A stretch of DNA of 64,000 nt, taken from the NCBI GenBank assembly GCA_902617975.1, contig CACMYV010000004.1:1-64000 (forward strand), read 5' to 3'. Each line of letters starts with the position of its first letter. The stretch's first letter is position 1. Under the pieces are notes generated by a model. It ran no database searches. It was not told the origin of the DNA and saw only the letters and a list, made by a program, of their open reading frames with translations. This document shows positions 1 to 11,656 of this stretch, one piece after another. Made by a program: the position numbers and the translations under genes. The DNA is from an uncultured Pelagibacteraceae bacterium. Lineage in GTDB: Bacteria > Pseudomonadota > Alphaproteobacteria > Pelagibacterales > Pelagibacteraceae.

Positions 1-389
1 TTAACATTAGTTTTTAAAGATCTTGTTAAAATACTTGGGTTTTCAATCAAATGATCTGAAGTAAAAAACATTATTGGTTGATCAGATGGAATTTCTTTAA
101 TTAGAACACTCACTAAAATTGCTGGTGCTGTATTTTTTTTGGCTGGTTCTAATATTATTTTATATTTTTTTATTTTAGATTTTTTTAATGTTTTCTTTAC
201 ATCTTTTAAGTACTTAAGATTTGTACTGATAATTGGAAAATCGTAGGAGTTATTATTTATTCTTTCAAAAGCTTTTTGTAATAAAGTCCAACCACCAAAA
301 TCAATAAATTGTTTTGCTTGAGTGTTTTTTAAATTGGGCCAAAGTCGTGTTCCTGCGCCACCACAAAGTATTACAGGTCTAATTTTCAT
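1..389 (-). CDS. manC: mannose-1-phosphate guanylyltransferase-like nucleotidyltransferase (N-terminal part, runs off the window)
   Basis: Manual minus-strand translation [18 protein letters not shown]...KQF...ILEPAKKNTAPAI...FFTSDHLIENP; NTP-transferase signature; start ATG at 389 overlaps the ilvD stop (ATGA). Confidence 0.85.
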   Translation of the reverse strand, partial: MKIRPVILCGGAGTRLWPNLKNTQAKQFIDFGGWTLLQKAFERINNNSYDFPIISTNLKYLKDVKKTLKKSKIKKYKIILEPAKKNTAPAILVSVLIKEIPSDQPIMFFTSDHLIENPSILTRSLKTNV

Positions 390-2107
390 CAAATATCAGC
401 GTATGTTTTAACCTCGTTTTTACCACCTGGGTGAGTAGGTGCACCTAAATAAGCTGGTCCTACTGTTTGAGCATATTTCCAAAGAGTTCCGTTTCCAAAG
501 TTCATTTTTCTTTGTTTCCATTTCTTTTTTCTCAAACTAAGTTCTTTTTTACTTAATCTAACGTTAATAGTCCCCTTTTTTGCATCTATATCAATTATAT
601 CTCCGTTCTTTAAAAGGGCTATTGGACCGCCTATAGAGGCCTCAGGACCCACATGACCGATACAGAAGCCTCTGGTAGCCCCAGAGAACCTCCCGTCTGT
701 TATAAGGGCTACTTTCTCCCCTTTTCCTTGACCATAGATTGCTGCCGTTGTCTGTAGCATTTCTCTCATTCCTGGACCACCCTTTGGACCTTCGTATCTA
801 ATTATAATTATATCACCGTCTTTGTATTTTCTTTCTTTTACAGCTTTGTAAGCTTTTTCTTCAGAGTCAAAACATCTTGCTCTTCCAGTAAATTGTAATT
901 TTTTCAAACCGGCAATTTTAACAATTCCACCTTCTGGAGCTAAATTACCTCTTAATCCAACAACTCCACCAGTTGGTGTAATTGGGTTTTTATAACTTCT
1001 CATTACTTTTTGTTTTGGATTAAATTTCACATTTTTTAAATTCTCTTTCATTGTCTTGCCTGTAACAGTCATACAATCTCCATGAATATATCCACCATCG
1101 TAAAGGGTTTTTAAAAGCATTGGAACCCCACCTGCTTCCCACATATCTTTTGCAACATATTTTCCACCTGGTTTTAAATCAGCAAGATAAGGAGTTCTTT
1201 TAAAAATTTTTGCAACATCCATTAAATCAAATTTAATTCCAATTTCATTTGCAATAGCTGGTAAGTGTAAACCTGCATTAGTAGATCCTCCTGTTGCAGC
1301 AACAACTGTAGCAGCATTTTCTAATGCTTTTCTTGTAACAATATCTCTTGGTCTAATATTTTTTTCTAAAAGTTTCATTACAGCTTTACCGCTATTAATC
1401 GCATACTTATGTCTTTCTTTATAAGGAGCAGGTGTTCCTGCTGAATAAGGTAGAGCTAATCCAATTGCTTCTGAAACACATGCCATTGTATTTGCAGTAA
1501 ATTGACCACCACAAGCACCAGCACTTGGACAAGCTTTTAATTCTAATTTTCTAAGAGCATGCGCTGTCATTTTTTTTGATGTATATTTTCCAACACCTTC
1601 GAAAACATCAACAACAGTTACATCTTTACCTTCAAATCTACCTGGAAGTATTGATCCACCATAAATAAAAACACTTGGAATATTTAATCTCACCATAGAC
1701 ATCATTAGACCTGGTAAAGATTTATCACAGCCAGCTAAACCAACTAAAGCATCATAACAATGACCTCTTACAGTTAATTCAGTGGAGTCTGCAATTACAT
1801 CTCTTGAAATCAATGAGGATTTCATTCCTTCATGACCCATAGCAATACCATCAGTAACAGTTATTGTACAAAATTCTCTAGGAGTACCTCCTGATAAATT
1901 TACACCTTGTTTTACAAATTGAGCTTGTTTCATTAAATTAATGTTGCATGGTGCAGCCTCATTCCATGTTGAAACAACACCTACAAAAGGTTTTGCTACA
2001 TCTTTTTCCGTTAAATCCATTGCATAATAAAAGGATCTTTGTGGAGCTCTATCAGCACCGACAGTTGTATATCTACTTGGTAGTTTTTTTTTATTAAATT
2101 TCCGCAT
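389..2107 (-). CDS. ilvD: dihydroxy-acid dehydratase
   Basis: ORF 572 aa; [31 protein letters not shown] motifs. Confidence 0.97.
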   Translation of the reverse strand: MRKFNKKKLPSRYTTVGADRAPQRSFYYAMDLTEKDVAKPFVGVVSTWNEAAPCNINLMKQAQFVKQGVNLSGGTPREFCTITVTDGIAMGHEGMKSSLISRDVIADSTELTVRGHCYDALVGLAGCDKSLPGLMMSMVRLNIPSVFIYGGSILPGRFEGKDVTVVDVFEGVGKYTSKKMTAHALRKLELKACPSAGACGGQFTANTMACVSEAIGLALPYSAGTPAPYKERHKYAINSGKAVMKLLEKNIRPRDIVTRKALENAATVVAATGGSTNAGLHLPAIANEIGIKFDLMDVAKIFKRTPYLADLKPGGKYVAKDMWEAGGVPMLLKTLYDGGYIHGDCMTVTGKTMKENLKNVKFNPKQKVMRSYKNPITPTGGVVGLRGNLAPEGGIVKIAGLKKLQFTGRARCFDSEEKAYKAVKERKYKDGDIIIIRYEGPKGGPGMREMLQTTAAIYGQGKGEKVALITDGRFSGATRGFCIGHVGPEASIGGPIALLKNGDIIDIDAKKGTINVRLSKKELSLRKKKWKQRKMNFGNGTLWKYAQTVGPAYLGAPTHPGGKNEVKTYADI

Positions 2108-4734
2108 TATAGACTTTCTAAAGTATAATTTAATTTATTAACATCTTTTTCTAAATTAATAAAGTTAGACTTTTCTTGCTCAACAATATCATTTGGGGCT
2201 CTTTCAATAAAACTTTTATTATTTAGCCTTGTATTAATTTTTTCCATTTCTTTTTCAATTTTATTCTTTTTATTTAATAGTGTTTCTTTAATTTTTGACA
2301 AATCTACATCTTCATCAAAGTAAATTTTAAATATTTCACCTTTAATGACCAAGTTTGCTGAAGGTTTTTTAATATCTTCGGTTACAAATTCATTAATTCT
2401 GCCAATTTTTTTTAATGTATTAGAGTTATTTTCAATAAATTTCTTAATTTCAGGATTTATTTTATTAACTAGTATTTTAACAAATGATCCAGGGCTTATT
2501 TCTATTTCATTTTTAAAAGACCTTATAGATGAAACAAATTCAATTATTTCATTTACTTCATCAGAGTCTTTATCTTTATTACAAATGGCTTCAGACCAGT
2601 TTTTTAACATAAGAAAGTCTTTTCCATCTTTATCCAATTTATTTTTCAACCATATTTCCTCGGTTAGAAAAGGTATGAATGGGTGTAAAATAACTAGAAT
2701 TTGAGTAAATATGAAGCTAGCTACATTTCTTGTTTCTTCGATGTTTTCATTATTTTCTGAATAAAAAACAGTTTTAGATAATTCTAAGTACCAATCGCAG
2801 AACGAATGCCATACAAATTGATATGCAATTCTTGCAGCCTCATCAAATCGATAACTATCTATTGATTTTTTTATCTTTTCATTAGTGTTAGTAAATTCAA
2901 CAAATATCCATTTATTAATATTTAGTTTTAAATCATTAGGCGTTTCTATATTTTCAAATTTACAATCATTTTGAATTAGAAAATTGTTAGCGTTCCATAT
3001 TTTATTTAAAAAATTTCTATAACCTTTAACTCTATCCTCTGATAACTTTACATCTCGTCCAGGAGATGCCATTGACAAAAGTGTAAATCTTAATGCATCA
3101 GCACTATATTTTTCTATTAATTCTAATGGATCAATTACATTGCCTTTAGACTTTGACATTTTTTGACCTTTTTCATCTCTAACTAATGCATGAACATAAA
3201 TATTTTTAAAAGGTTCTTTGTTTTGAAATTCCATTCCAAACATAATCATTCTTGCAACCCAAAAGAAAATGATATCAAATCCTGTTACCAATACTGAAGT
3301 TGGATAAAATTTTTCTAAATATTCATTTTTTTCTGGCCATCCTAGAGTTGCAAAAGGCCATAAACCAGATGAAAACCATGTATCAAGAACATCTGGATCT
3401 CTAATTAATTCAACATCTTTTTTATAATGTTCTTTAGCTAATTTATTTGCACCTTCTTCTGTTTCATCTACAAATATTTCTCCATCAGGTCCATACCACG
3501 CAGGTATTTGATGTCCCCACCAAAGCTGTCTTGAAATACACCATGGTTCTATATTATCCATCCACTGAAAATATGTTTTTGTCCAATTACCAGGAAAAAA
3601 ATTAGTTGTTTTATTATTTACTATTTCTTTTGCTTTTATTGAAAGTTTCTTGGCATCTGCAAACCATTGCTCCGTTAAATAGGGTTCAATTATAGAATTA
3701 GATCTGTCGCCATAAGGAACTTTATTTTTAATTTTCTCTTCTTTAACAAATAAGTTTTTATCAGTTAGTTCTTTTAAAATTCTTTTTCTAGCTTCAAATC
3801 TATCAAGCCCAATATAATTATCAGGTGCATTTTCATTAATTTTTCCATCAGGAGTAAAAACATTTATGACTTCTAAATTATTTCTCTCCCCCACTTCATA
3901 ATCATTGAAATCATGTGCTGGCGTAATTTTAACAGCTCCAGTACCTTGTTCAGGATCTGCATAATCATCTTCAATAATTTTTATTTTTCTATCAACTATT
4001 GGAACTATTACATTTTTATTTACTAATGATTTAAATCTTTCATCTGATGCATTAACTGCAACCGCTGTATCTCCTAACATGGTTTCTGGTCTAGTAGTTG
4101 CAATTGTTATAAATTTATCTGTCCCTTCTATTGGATAATTGATGTGGTATAACTTTGAATTAACCTCTCTTTGGTCTACTTCTAAGTCTGAAATTGCTGT
4201 TTTTAATACAGTGTCCCAATTTACTAATTTTTTTGATTTGTAAATTAATCCATTTTTGTACATTTCAACAAAAACTTTTAATACAGATTTTGATAGATTA
4301 TCGTCCATGGTAAAGGCATTTCTAGACCAGTCACATGAACAGCCTAATTTTTTTAATTGATTAATTATTATGTTTCCATATTGACCTTTCCACTCCCAAA
4401 CTTTTTCAATAAACTTTTCTCTTCCTAAATCATTTTTATCGATACCTTCAGATTTAAGCTTTTTCTCTACTAATGCTTGTGTAGCAATACCTGCATGATC
4501 CGTTCCTGGTTGCCATAAAGTTTCAAAGTTATTCATTCGATGATATCGAGTTAAAAGGTCTTGAATAGAATTATTTAATGCATGTCCCATATGAAGACTA
4601 CCAGTTACATTTGGTGGCGGGATAACTATCGAAAATTGTTTTTTATTAGATTTTGGTTTAAATAAATTTTTTTCTTCCCAATAAGAATAAATCTTATTTT
4701 CAACATTTTCGTGAATATATTTGTCTGAACTCAT
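2107..4734 (-). CDS. valS: valyl-tRNA synthetase
   Basis: 875 aa; [29 protein letters not shown]-terminal coiled coil. Confidence 0.98.
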   Translation of the reverse strand: MSSDKYIHENVENKIYSYWEEKNLFKPKSNKKQFSIVIPPPNVTGSLHMGHALNNSIQDLLTRYHRMNNFETLWQPGTDHAGIATQALVEKKLKSEGIDKNDLGREKFIEKVWEWKGQYGNIIINQLKKLGCSCDWSRNAFTMDDNLSKSVLKVFVEMYKNGLIYKSKKLVNWDTVLKTAISDLEVDQREVNSKLYHINYPIEGTDKFITIATTRPETMLGDTAVAVNASDERFKSLVNKNVIVPIVDRKIKIIEDDYADPEQGTGAVKITPAHDFNDYEVGERNNLEVINVFTPDGKINENAPDNYIGLDRFEARKRILKELTDKNLFVKEEKIKNKVPYGDRSNSIIEPYLTEQWFADAKKLSIKAKEIVNNKTTNFFPGNWTKTYFQWMDNIEPWCISRQLWWGHQIPAWYGPDGEIFVDETEEGANKLAKEHYKKDVELIRDPDVLDTWFSSGLWPFATLGWPEKNEYLEKFYPTSVLVTGFDIIFFWVARMIMFGMEFQNKEPFKNIYVHALVRDEKGQKMSKSKGNVIDPLELIEKYSADALRFTLLSMASPGRDVKLSEDRVKGYRNFLNKIWNANNFLIQNDCKFENIETPNDLKLNINKWIFVEFTNTNEKIKKSIDSYRFDEAARIAYQFVWHSFCDWYLELSKTVFYSENNENIEETRNVASFIFTQILVILHPFIPFLTEEIWLKNKLDKDGKDFLMLKNWSEAICNKDKDSDEVNEIIEFVSSIRSFKNEIEISPGSFVKILVNKINPEIKKFIENNSNTLKKIGRINEFVTEDIKKPSANLVIKGEIFKIYFDEDVDLSKIKETLLNKKNKIEKEMEKINTRLNNKSFIERAPNDIVEQEKSNFINLEKDVNKLNYTLESL

Positions 4735-4849
4735 GGATAATTATTTTATAAATTAATCATATCAATAAACAACAATGAAATTATCCGTTAAATTTATAGA
4801 CTAAATTATAAAATTAATTATATATGTCCTCATTGAATATTTAATTCAT

Positions 4850-4923
4850 GGCAACGTGGCGGAATGGTTACGCAGAGGATTGCAAATCCTTGTATCCCGG
4901 TTCGATTCCGGGCGTTGCCTCCA
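4850..4923 (+). tRNA. tRNA-Cys (anticodon GCA)
   Basis: Cloverleaf: acceptor GGCAACG/CGTTGCC, anticodon loop TTGCAAA, T-arm GGTTCGATTCC, encoded CCA. Confidence 0.95.
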
Positions 4924-4976
4924 CAATTTATTTTTGTTGAGATAATGTAAAAAAAAAGTAAGTTGTGATTTTACAT

Positions 4977-5052
4977 TCCTCGGTAGCTCAGTTGGTAGAG
5001 CAGTTGACTGTTAATCAATTGGTCGCAGGTTCGAGTCCTGCCCGAGGAGCCA
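4977..5052 (+). tRNA. tRNA-Asn (anticodon GTT)
   Basis: Acceptor TCCTCGG/CCGAGGA, D-arm TAGCTCAGTTGGTAGAGCA, anticodon loop CTGTTAA, encoded CCA. Confidence 0.95.
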
Positions 5053-5064
5053 ATTAAAATTAAT

Positions 5065-5439
5065 TTATCCTGTTTTAGAAATATTTACCTGGTTGATTTG
5101 TATGTTTTTAGTAAACTTAATCTTTTGATCTTGAGTAAGTTCAGAATAAACTTTTACTAAAAAATTATAGTTTACGTTCATGTGACCTTCTTTAGATTTT
5201 TCTAAATTTATTAAGTATTCTGAAAAATCCTCAAAAAAATAGTTTATTGGCACTTTAAGATAATTAGATAGTTGTAGTAATCTAATAGAACTTACACCAT
5301 TTGTTCCTTTTTCATATTTTTGAATTTGTTGAAATGTTACATTTATTGCTTTTGCGACTTTAGTTTGAGTTAAACCTAAAGCCAAACGTCTAAGTTTTAA
5401 TTTATTACCTAGATGTTTATTGAAATTTTCTTCCATCAA
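5065..5439 (-). CDS. Xre-family helix-turn-helix transcriptional regulator
   Basis: 124 aa; LGNKLKLRRLALGLTQTKVAKAINVTFQQIQKYEKGTNGVSSIRLLQLSNYLKVPINYFF = HTH_XRE domain. Confidence 0.9.
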   Translation of the reverse strand: MMEENFNKHLGNKLKLRRLALGLTQTKVAKAINVTFQQIQKYEKGTNGVSSIRLLQLSNYLKVPINYFFEDFSEYLINLEKSKEGHMNVNYNFLVKVYSELTQDQKIKFTKNIQINQVNISKTG

Positions 5440-5522
5440 AGACCCCTCTTTAATTAAAAATAATAAGTTGAGTTAATAGAAATCAAAAAGTTATTTCAAG
5501 TAAAATAATTTTAAAAAGAATA

Positions 5523-5552
5523 ATAATTTTTAGGATTTTATAAACCTGTCAA
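5523..5552 (-). promoter_or_regulatory. candidate sigma70 promoter for the Xre regulator
   Basis: Minus strand TTGACA (5552..5547), 18-nt spacer, AATTAT (5528..5523); about 80 nt upstream of the xre ATG. Confidence 0.45.
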
Positions 5553-5581
5553 GCGACTTTTTAGCAATTTAGTTATAATTT

Positions 5582-6316
5582 TTATAATATTTGGCTCAAA
5601 AAAAGCTTTGTTCTATCGCTTTTTGGGTTAGCAAAAAACTCTTTTGTTTCTGCTTGTTCAACAATCATACCTTCATCCATAAAAATAACTTCATCTGCAA
5701 CTTCTTTTGCAAACCCCATTTCGTGTGTTACAACAATCATAGTCATACCAGCCTTAGCTAAATTAACCATTGCATCTAAAACTTCTTTAATCATTTCAGG
5801 ATCTAATGCTGATGTTGGTTCATCAAAAAGCATTATTTTTGGCTCCATACATAGTGCTCGAGCTATTGCACATCTTTGTTGTTGACCACCAGAAAGTTGT
5901 CCTGGATATTTATATGCTTGATCAGCAATTTGAACTTTTTCTAAATGTTTTAAAGCTAATGCTTCAGCATCTTTTTTAGGCATTTTTTTTACCCATATAG
6001 GTGCTAACGTGCAATTATCTAATATTGATAAATGTGGAAATAAATTAAATTGTTGAAATACCATTCCAACCTCAGCTCTTATTTGCTCTATATTTTTTGT
6101 CTCTTCAGTTAATTCAGTTCCATCAACAACAATTGATCCTTCTTGATGCTCTTCAAGCCTGTTAATACATCTAATTAATGTAGATTTACCTGAACCAGAG
6201 GGGCCACAAACAACAATTTTCTTATTTTTTTCTACATTTAAATTAATATTTTTTAAGACCTGAAAATCTCCAAACCATTTATTCATTTCTTTTATTTGAA
6301 TTATTTTATCTGACAT
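5582..6316 (-). CDS. aapP: general L-amino-acid ABC transporter ATP-binding protein
   Basis: 244 aa; [38 protein letters not shown]; adjacent to the permeases. Confidence 0.93.
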   Translation of the reverse strand: MSDKIIQIKEMNKWFGDFQVLKNINLNVEKNKKIVVCGPSGSGKSTLIRCINRLEEHQEGSIVVDGTELTEETKNIEQIRAEVGMVFQQFNLFPHLSILDNCTLAPIWVKKMPKKDAEALALKHLEKVQIADQAYKYPGQLSGGQQQRCAIARALCMEPKIMLFDEPTSALDPEMIKEVLDAMVNLAKAGMTMIVVTHEMGFAKEVADEVIFMDEGMIVEQAETKEFFANPKSDRTKLFLSQIL

Positions 6317-7758
6317 TATCTCTCAGTTTTATATTTTTGTTCTAAATTATAACTATATTTACTCATTGCATAGCAAATAATAAAAAATACTATTGATGCA
6401 AATACATACCCTTCCATTGCAAAACCTAACCATTCAGGATTTGTTTTCGCAAGATTAAGCATTCCTACAATTTCCAAGAGTCCTACAACAAAAATAAGAG
6501 GTGTATCTTTTACAAGTGCCAAAAATGTATTTGCTATACCCGGAATTACTAGTTTAAGAGCTTGTGGTAAAATAACAAATATATGCATTTTCCAGTAACC
6601 CATTCCTAAAGATTTTGCAGCATCATATTGACCTCTAGGTAAAGCTTGTAGACCACCTCTTATTACCTCCGCCACATAGGCAGCTTCAAATAATGATATA
6701 GCAATTATAACTCTTACTAGCTTATCAATAAACATGTCCTCTGGTAGAAACATCGGAAACATAACAGACGACATAAATAAAACTGTTATTAAAGGAACAC
6801 CTCTCCAAAATTCTATAAATCCTATAGAAATATATTTAATTATTGGTAAATCAGATCTTCTTCCTAAAGATAAGAATAAACCTACTGGAAAACAGAATAT
6901 TAAACAGAAAAATGAAACTATGAAAGTTAATGATAAACCTCCCCAGGCTCCAGTTTCAACCCATTCAAAAGCTTGTATTTTTCCTAATTCAATTAGTTCT
7001 TCATAAAAAAAGACATACTTTAATAATATATAAATCGTGATTGGTACTATTAAAAAATAATACATTTTAAATTTCGAAGGTATAAAAAAACCTATTACAA
7101 TCGATATCACAGCAGCAATAATTCCATATGAAAAATCAAAAAAAATTGGGCCACCTGAAATAAAAAAGAATATAAATAAAAAAGCAATTACTGGATAAAC
7201 TACAACGTAATACAAAGTTAGATATTTTTTAAATTTTTCTGATGCAAAAAATCCTACTCCACCAAGAAATGCAAGAGCAATAAATGATAAATTTATTCTC
7301 CACTGCTCCGCATTTGGATACATTCCATACATAAATCTATTAAACCAAGTTTTTATGTAAGCCCAACATGCTCCAGAGCCTGAACACGCATCTTTTGAGT
7401 CACCAACAAAATTTGCATCAATTATAAACCAACTCAAAAGCGGTGGAATTGATTTTATAACTGCAAAAATAATTAATAACGACAAAAGAGCATTAAAACT
7501 ATTTGTATTAATATTTTTGTTTACAATATCTAAAAATTTTATGCCTGAATATTCAATTCTAATTAGATGTAAACCAATAAAACCGATTATGAGAGGCAAA
7601 AAGTAACTTAATGTTCCTGGTAGATAACTAGTCAAATCTAAACTAAAAAAAGAGTTCAAAAATACAATTAGAATACTTATAAAAAATAAACTAATACCTA
7701 AATACAAATATTTGTATAGATTATTTTTGTCCGGTGATAAAAAATTTAATTTATTCAT
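6316..7758 (-). CDS. aapM: amino-acid ABC transporter permease (AapM/YhdY type)
   Basis: 480 aa multi-TM; HisM-type permease signature [29 protein letters not shown]. Confidence 0.92.
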   Translation of the reverse strand: MNKLNFLSPDKNNLYKYLYLGISLFFISILIVFLNSFFSLDLTSYLPGTLSYFLPLIIGFIGLHLIRIEYSGIKFLDIVNKNINTNSFNALLSLLIIFAVIKSIPPLLSWFIIDANFVGDSKDACSGSGACWAYIKTWFNRFMYGMYPNAEQWRINLSFIALAFLGGVGFFASEKFKKYLTLYYVVVYPVIAFLFIFFFISGGPIFFDFSYGIIAAVISIVIGFFIPSKFKMYYFLIVPITIYILLKYVFFYEELIELGKIQAFEWVETGAWGGLSLTFIVSFFCLIFCFPVGLFLSLGRRSDLPIIKYISIGFIEFWRGVPLITVLFMSSVMFPMFLPEDMFIDKLVRVIIAISLFEAAYVAEVIRGGLQALPRGQYDAAKSLGMGYWKMHIFVILPQALKLVIPGIANTFLALVKDTPLIFVVGLLEIVGMLNLAKTNPEWLGFAMEGYVFASIVFFIICYAMSKYSYNLEQKYKTER

Positions 7759-8903
7759 TACTTTTCTTTAATAGCTATTTTTTTGTTATACCAATTCATA
7801 AATATTGAGATAGTTATGCTTAAAGTTAAATAAGTTAACATTGTAATTGAAACAATCTCAATCGCTCTTCCTGTTTGCATCAATGCAGTTCCTGCAAAAA
7901 CAAGCACTAGGTCAGGATATGCAATAGCAGCAGCAAGTGATGAATTTTTTGTTAAATTTAAATATTGATTAGTTGTTGGAGGAATTATAATCCTCAAAGC
8001 TTGGGGCATAACTACTAATTTAAGAACTTGATTAGGAGTTAAACCAATTGAAGCTGCAGCTTCTTTTTGACCTTTGCTTACACCTTGAACACCAGCCCTT
8101 ACGCATTCTGCAATAAAAGTTGCTGTATACAAAGATAAAGCCAATGCTAATGAAATTAATTCAGGGGGTAATTTAAGCCCGCCTTTGTAAGTAAAGGATG
8201 TTTGTGATAATTGTTCAATAACTGGTATTTCAATCGATGCACTAACTCCGCCAAGTAAGAAACTTAATAATGGCAAAATAATTAAAAGACCAATTGATAT
8301 TGATAAAACTGGTGTTTGAATACCGCGATTTTCCTGTTTTTTTTTAGCGTATAATCTAACAAAAACTATTGAAATGATTGCTGCAATTACTGAATAGATA
8401 AAAATATCTAAATTATTCCAAACAAAAGCTGGAACAAAAAAACCTTTGATTGTTAAAAAGAAAACTCCAAACATTGGCTCTGCTTTTTCTGGCAAGGGTA
8501 ATGCTCTTAAGGCAGCAAAATACCAAAAGAATATCTGCAACAACAAAGGAATATTTCTAAAAAATTCCACATAAATTGCTGCAGTTCGTTCAATAAGATA
8601 ATTACTTGATAATCTGGCTATTCCAACCACAACTCCAATTATAGTTGCAAATATAATTCCAATAACTGAAACTAGAATAGTATTTAATAATCCAACTAAA
8701 TAAGCTCTAAAATAAGAATGCGACCCATCATATTCTATTAACGAAAACTGAACATCAAATGATGATTCTTGTGATAAAAATCCATAACCAAATGTGATGC
8801 CCCTATTTTCCATATTGACTTGGGCGTTATAAGAAAAGAAACCAAATACTAGTATAACAACTACTAGCGTGAGTAACTGGGGCAATATTTTCTTAAAATT
8901 CAC
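7758..8903 (-). CDS. aapQ: amino-acid ABC transporter permease (AapQ/YhdX type)
   Basis: 381 aa; ATFIAECVRAGVQGVSKGQKEAAASIGL signature, EFFRNIPLLLQIFFWY. Confidence 0.92.
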   Translation of the reverse strand: MNFKKILPQLLTLVVVILVFGFFSYNAQVNMENRGITFGYGFLSQESSFDVQFSLIEYDGSHSYFRAYLVGLLNTILVSVIGIIFATIIGVVVGIARLSSNYLIERTAAIYVEFFRNIPLLLQIFFWYFAALRALPLPEKAEPMFGVFFLTIKGFFVPAFVWNNLDIFIYSVIAAIISIVFVRLYAKKKQENRGIQTPVLSISIGLLIILPLLSFLLGGVSASIEIPVIEQLSQTSFTYKGGLKLPPELISLALALSLYTATFIAECVRAGVQGVSKGQKEAAASIGLTPNQVLKLVVMPQALRIIIPPTTNQYLNLTKNSSLAAAIAYPDLVLVFAGTALMQTGRAIEIVSITMLTYLTLSITISIFMNWYNKKIAIKEK

Positions 8904-8920
8904 TGTTATGTATGGTTTAT

Positions 8921-8951
8921 AAAAAAAAGGGCTAGAAAAATCTAGCCCTCT
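8921..8951 (-). terminator. strong intrinsic hairpin + T-tract between aapJ and aapQ (terminator/attenuator or mRNA-end stabiliser)
   Basis: Minus strand AGGGCTAGA-TTTT-TCTAGCCCT followed by TTTTTTT; perfect 9-bp stem. Confidence 0.85.
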
Positions 8952-8970
8952 TTATATTCTTTTAAAAGAA

Positions 8971-10011
8971 TTATCTTGCTGGTGGTACGTAAAGTATTCC
9001 ACCTTTTGTCCATAATTGATTTGGACCTCTGTCAGGTAGAATTCCAGTATCAGCTATATTTCTTTTATAGCTTTCACCGTAATTACCAACTTGCTTAATA
9101 ATTCTTAAGCTCCACTCATTATCTAAACCTAGAGCAGCTCCCAATTCACCTTCAGCACCAACTAGTCTTTTTACAGCCGGATTATCTGAAGTTTTCATAG
9201 AATCAGCATTTGCTGAAGTTACGCCATACTCTTCAGCTTCGATCATAGTGTTTAGTGACCATCTTACGATATCTTCCCAAACAGAATCACCTTGTCTAAC
9301 AACTGGGCCTAATGGCTCCTTTGAAATTGTTTCTGGTAATACCATGTGGTCATCTGGATTACTCAATTTAATTCTTTGAGCAGCTAAACCAGATTTATCA
9401 GTTGTATATGTATCACATCTACCAGCATCGTATGCAGCTACAACTTCGTCAGCTTTTTCAAAAGTGACTGGCTCATATTTAATTCCTTTAGAATTAAAGA
9501 AATCTCTCATATTAAGCTCTGTTGTAGTTCCAAGGTTAGTACATGCAGAAACTCCAGCTTTAAAATCATTCACTGATGAAATCCCTGAATTTTTTCTAAC
9601 CATAAAACCTTGACCATCATAGAAGTTTACTCCTACGAAAGTAAGACCGATATCCGCATCCCTTGAAAGAGTCCAAGTAGTATTTCTAGATAGAATATCT
9701 ATCTCGTTAGATGTTAATGCAGTAAATCTTTCTTTAGCACTTAGTGGAGTAAATTTAACTTTACTTGCATCACCTAATACTGCAGCAGCTACTGCTCTAC
9801 ATACATCAACGTCAACACCAGTCCAGTTTCCTGCAGCATCAGCATTAGAAAATCCTGGCAGACCTTGTGAAACACCACATCTCACAAAACCTTTTTTCTG
9901 AGTGTTTTTAAGAGTTTTTGACTTTTTGGCAGCCATAGTTTCTGTTGTAAAAGTGAATAGGACAGCAAACATAGCAACAACTGAAGTCAATCGTTTTACT
10001 AATTTAAACAT
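8971..10011 (-). CDS. aapJ: amino-acid ABC transporter periplasmic substrate-binding protein (AapJ/YhdW type)
   Basis: 346 aa; signal peptide, KKGFVRCGVSQGLPGFSNADAAGNWTGVDVDVCRAVAAAVLGD. Confidence 0.94.
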   Translation of the reverse strand: MFKLVKRLTSVVAMFAVLFTFTTETMAAKKSKTLKNTQKKGFVRCGVSQGLPGFSNADAAGNWTGVDVDVCRAVAAAVLGDASKVKFTPLSAKERFTALTSNEIDILSRNTTWTLSRDADIGLTFVGVNFYDGQGFMVRKNSGISSVNDFKAGVSACTNLGTTTELNMRDFFNSKGIKYEPVTFEKADEVVAAYDAGRCDTYTTDKSGLAAQRIKLSNPDDHMVLPETISKEPLGPVVRQGDSVWEDIVRWSLNTMIEAEEYGVTSANADSMKTSDNPAVKRLVGAEGELGAALGLDNEWSLRIIKQVGNYGESYKRNIADTGILPDRGPNQLWTKGGILYVPPAR

Positions 10012-10031
10012 TATATATTCCTCTTGTTTAT

Positions 10032-10069
10032 TTATTTGTTAACAAATAATTCAAATTAATTTTTGAATT
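10032..10069. promoter_or_regulatory. two adjacent palindromes upstream of aapJ (candidate operator region)
   Basis: 18-bp perfect palindrome TTATTTGTTAACAAATAA (10032..10049) and inverted repeat AATTCAAA-N6-TTTGAATT (10048..10069); overlaps a candidate -35 TTGGAC / N18 / -10 AATTAT on the minus strand. Confidence 0.5.
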
Positions 10070-10142
10070 GTCCAAGTAAAGCAGAAACAATGAAACGCAT
10101 CAATATAAAATTAATGGCATAATCTACGCATTATTTGGATAT

Positions 10143-10219
10143 TGGCGCGCTCTGAAGGATTCGAACCTTCGACCTACGGTTTAGAAAACCGTTGCTCTAT
10201 CCAGCTGAGCTAAGAGCGC
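10143..10219 (-). tRNA. tRNA-Arg (anticodon TCT)
   Basis: Minus strand GCGCTCTTAGCTCAGCTGGATAGAGCAACGGTTTTCTAAACCGTAGGTCGAAGGTTCGAATCCTTCAGAGCGCGCCA; encoded CCA. Confidence 0.95.
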
Positions 10220-10243
10220 ATAAGGTTGATTTATAATACTAAT

Positions 10244-11653
10244 TTAGTTTTTGAAAAGAAATTTTTTTAATAAAATAATCACAGATAACAATTCAATTCT
10301 TCCTATTATCATAAAAATAATTAGTGAAATTTTACTAATTATATTAAAATTGTAAAAATTTAGGTCACCTAAATTATACATTTCAGAATTAACAGTATTC
10401 ATTATTGTTAGTATCCCTAATTTAAAAGACGATTCAAAGTCTAAATCAGACATCGTTAATAATATTGAGATTAAAAATAATGAAATTATAAAAATTATGA
10501 TTGCAAAAAAATATTTATTAATATCACTAGTGTTAGCACTTATTTTATTAATCGATAATTTATTCGAATAAATTTGGTTCGGCTTTGAATGAGATAATAA
10601 ATTATTTAATGAGAATTTAATTAAAGTTAAAACTTTTATTACTCTCAAACCTGAACTCGTAGAAAAAAAAGAACCACCAAGTATTACGAGTAAAAGAAAA
10701 ACAAAAAAAAGATTTTTTGGAACTTGTTCAAAAGAAATACCGATATTTGAAACACTGCTAGAAATAGATACTAGTACATTTAAAAAATTATTATCATAAT
10801 TAAAAAATATAAATGATAATGCAATTACAATTAAAAGATAGATTAAAATATTTATATCTTCACTTAAATAATTAATATTTTTTTTCTTAAAGAAAATTAA
10901 GTTAAAAATAAAAAAAAGGCTAAAGAAAGAGAATAGCATTGATATAGACAAAATAATTTTACTTATATCTGAACGAAAGGTGATATCAAAATTATTATTG
11001 GGCATAAATCCACCAGATGATATAATTGATAGAGAATAATTATAAGCTTCATAGGAAGGTAAATTCACTAATTTTAATAAAACAAAAATAAGAATTGTCA
11101 TAAATAAATAGATTACTATTATTTTGAATATTTGTTTAAAAATTTCATAAGAATTTAATGAGATATAATTTGTTAAAGATCTTTTTAAATTTTCATCAAA
11201 CAAATCTATAAGTAATAATATTGAAAATAAAAAATACAAACCTCCTATCCATTGTGAACTAGATCTCCACAAAATTAATGTTTGATCTAATTGATCTAGT
11301 TGATTAAAAATTGTAAAACCTGTGGAAGTAAAACCTGAAATAGCTTCAAAATAACAATTAATTAAACCTATATTATTTATGTTAAGAAAGTATGGAATTG
11401 AAATTGCTATTGGTAAAAATAAATATCCTATTAAAACAATTAAAATTCTATTAAATAAAGAAATTTTCTCATATTTGTATTTTTTAAATATTATTAAGAA
11501 AACTCCAAGAACTAAAGTAATCCCAAAAGTAACTATATAATTATTAAGATTATTTAAAAGATCGAAATAATAAGAGTAAATTATATTAAAAAATGAAAAA
11601 AAACTAATAATTAAAAAAAAAACACCAAAGTATTTAAAGCCAAATATATACAT
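10244..11653 (-). CDS. trkH: Trk-type potassium uptake membrane protein
   Basis: 469 aa multi-TM; FEAISGFTSTGFTIF, SSGGFMPNN, LGGSFFSTSSGLRVIK selectivity-filter-like repeats; next to trkA. Confidence 0.88.
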   Translation of the reverse strand: MYIFGFKYFGVFFLIISFFSFFNIIYSYYFDLLNNLNNYIVTFGITLVLGVFLIIFKKYKYEKISLFNRILIVLIGYLFLPIAISIPYFLNINNIGLINCYFEAISGFTSTGFTIFNQLDQLDQTLILWRSSSQWIGGLYFLFSILLLIDLFDENLKRSLTNYISLNSYEIFKQIFKIIVIYLFMTILIFVLLKLVNLPSYEAYNYSLSIISSGGFMPNNNFDITFRSDISKIILSISMLFSFFSLFFIFNLIFFKKKNINYLSEDINILIYLLIVIALSFIFFNYDNNFLNVLVSISSSVSNIGISFEQVPKNLFFVFLLLVILGGSFFSTSSGLRVIKVLTLIKFSLNNLLSHSKPNQIYSNKLSINKISANTSDINKYFFAIIIFIISLFLISILLTMSDLDFESSFKLGILTIMNTVNSEMYNLGDLNFYNFNIISKISLIIFMIIGRIELLSVIILLKKFLFKN

Positions 11654-11656
11654 TAA

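Noticed and set aside
2345-2704. 119-aa plus-strand ORF opposite valS and similar antisense ORFs (e.g. 6734..7006, 15816..16181, 22430..22861, 39696..39971, 41540..41956, 63276..63647)
   Set aside because: Each lies wholly or almost wholly antisense to a confidently identified conserved gene; low-complexity composition, no recognisable domain; expected by chance in AT-rich coding DNA.
4850-5439. Two tRNAs followed by an Xre-type HTH gene as a possible integrated-element scar
   Set aside because: No integrase, no repeated tRNA 3' end, no att-like duplication; flanked by core genes; the HTH gene looks like a stable chromosomal regulator.
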